DNA of 6,107 nt from Clostridiales bacterium (GTDB taxonomy: Bacteria; Bacillota; Clostridia; Christensenellales; Aristaeellaceae), in assembly GCA_004552515.1 (NCBI GenBank), contig SFOF01000132.1:1-6107 (forward strand), written 5' to 3'. Under the pieces are notes generated by a model. That model was not told the origin of the DNA. It saw nothing but the letters and a program-made list of their open reading frames with translations, and made no database searches. The position numbers and the translations under genes were made by a program. Each line of letters begins with the position of its first letter. The first letter of the stretch is position 1. Positions 6,069-6,107 of this stretch are shown in pieces.

Positions 6069-6107
6069 CGCATGATCAACCATGCGCACAGGGAGGAATA
6101 ACACCGT
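6069..6107 (+). promoter_or_regulatory. Leader hairpin and RBS of a gene starting at the window edge
   Basis: CGCATG (6069-6074) and CATGCG (6081-6086) form a perfect 6-bp stem with a 6-nt loop, only a few bases after the predicted transcription start. GGGAGGA (6091-6097) is a strong ribosome binding site. The window ends with GT at 6106-6107; if the next base is G, a GTG start would have 9-nt spacing. The gene itself is outside the window and cannot be identified. The hairpin could be an operator half-site pair or simply a 5' stabilising stem. Confidence 0.6.

Overview
The window is high in G+C but has low-G+C-style signals: consensus sigma-70/sigma-A type promoters with 17-bp spacers, strong purine-rich ribosome binding sites and a hairpin-plus-T-tract terminator. 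Together with the Lys-start, Ala-rich signal peptide and the UgpB-type lipoprotein, this suggests a high-G+C member of the Bacillota, such as an uncultured gut clostridium. That placement is inference only.

All recognisable complete genes lie on the minus strand and read from right to left. A promoter at 5962-5990 opens a tightly packed four-gene ABC importer operon: the MalK/UgpC-type ATPase (4797-5897), two MalF/MalG-type permeases (3910-4800 and 3028-3897), and a large UgpB-type solute-binding lipoprotein (1412-3031). The genes overlap by 4 bp at two junctions and are separated by 12 bp at the third. The set is a complete carbohydrate- or polyol-type importer: binding protein outside, two six-helix permeases, and its own ATPase. 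The substrate cannot be read from the sequence.

After an 84-bp gap with its own near-consensus promoter (1387-1415) comes a secreted, very acidic, arginine-free protein (602-1327) that looks like two tandem OB-fold-like units, each with a cysteine pair. A strong intrinsic terminator (553-591) ends this transcription block.

Positions 1-552 hold no convincing gene, but they contain several inverted repeats and a direct repeat pair, and may be a structured RNA or a dispersed repeat. At the right edge a near-consensus plus-strand promoter (6029-6057), a leader hairpin and a ribosome binding site introduce a divergent gene that starts at or just beyond the end of the window. It could be the regulator of the transporter, but none of its coding sequence is visible.

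No sign of a defence system, mobile element, CRISPR array, tRNA or rRNA was seen. The most unusual points are the doubly anchored binding protein, the duplicated Cys-pair secreted protein, and the repeat-rich non-coding left end.
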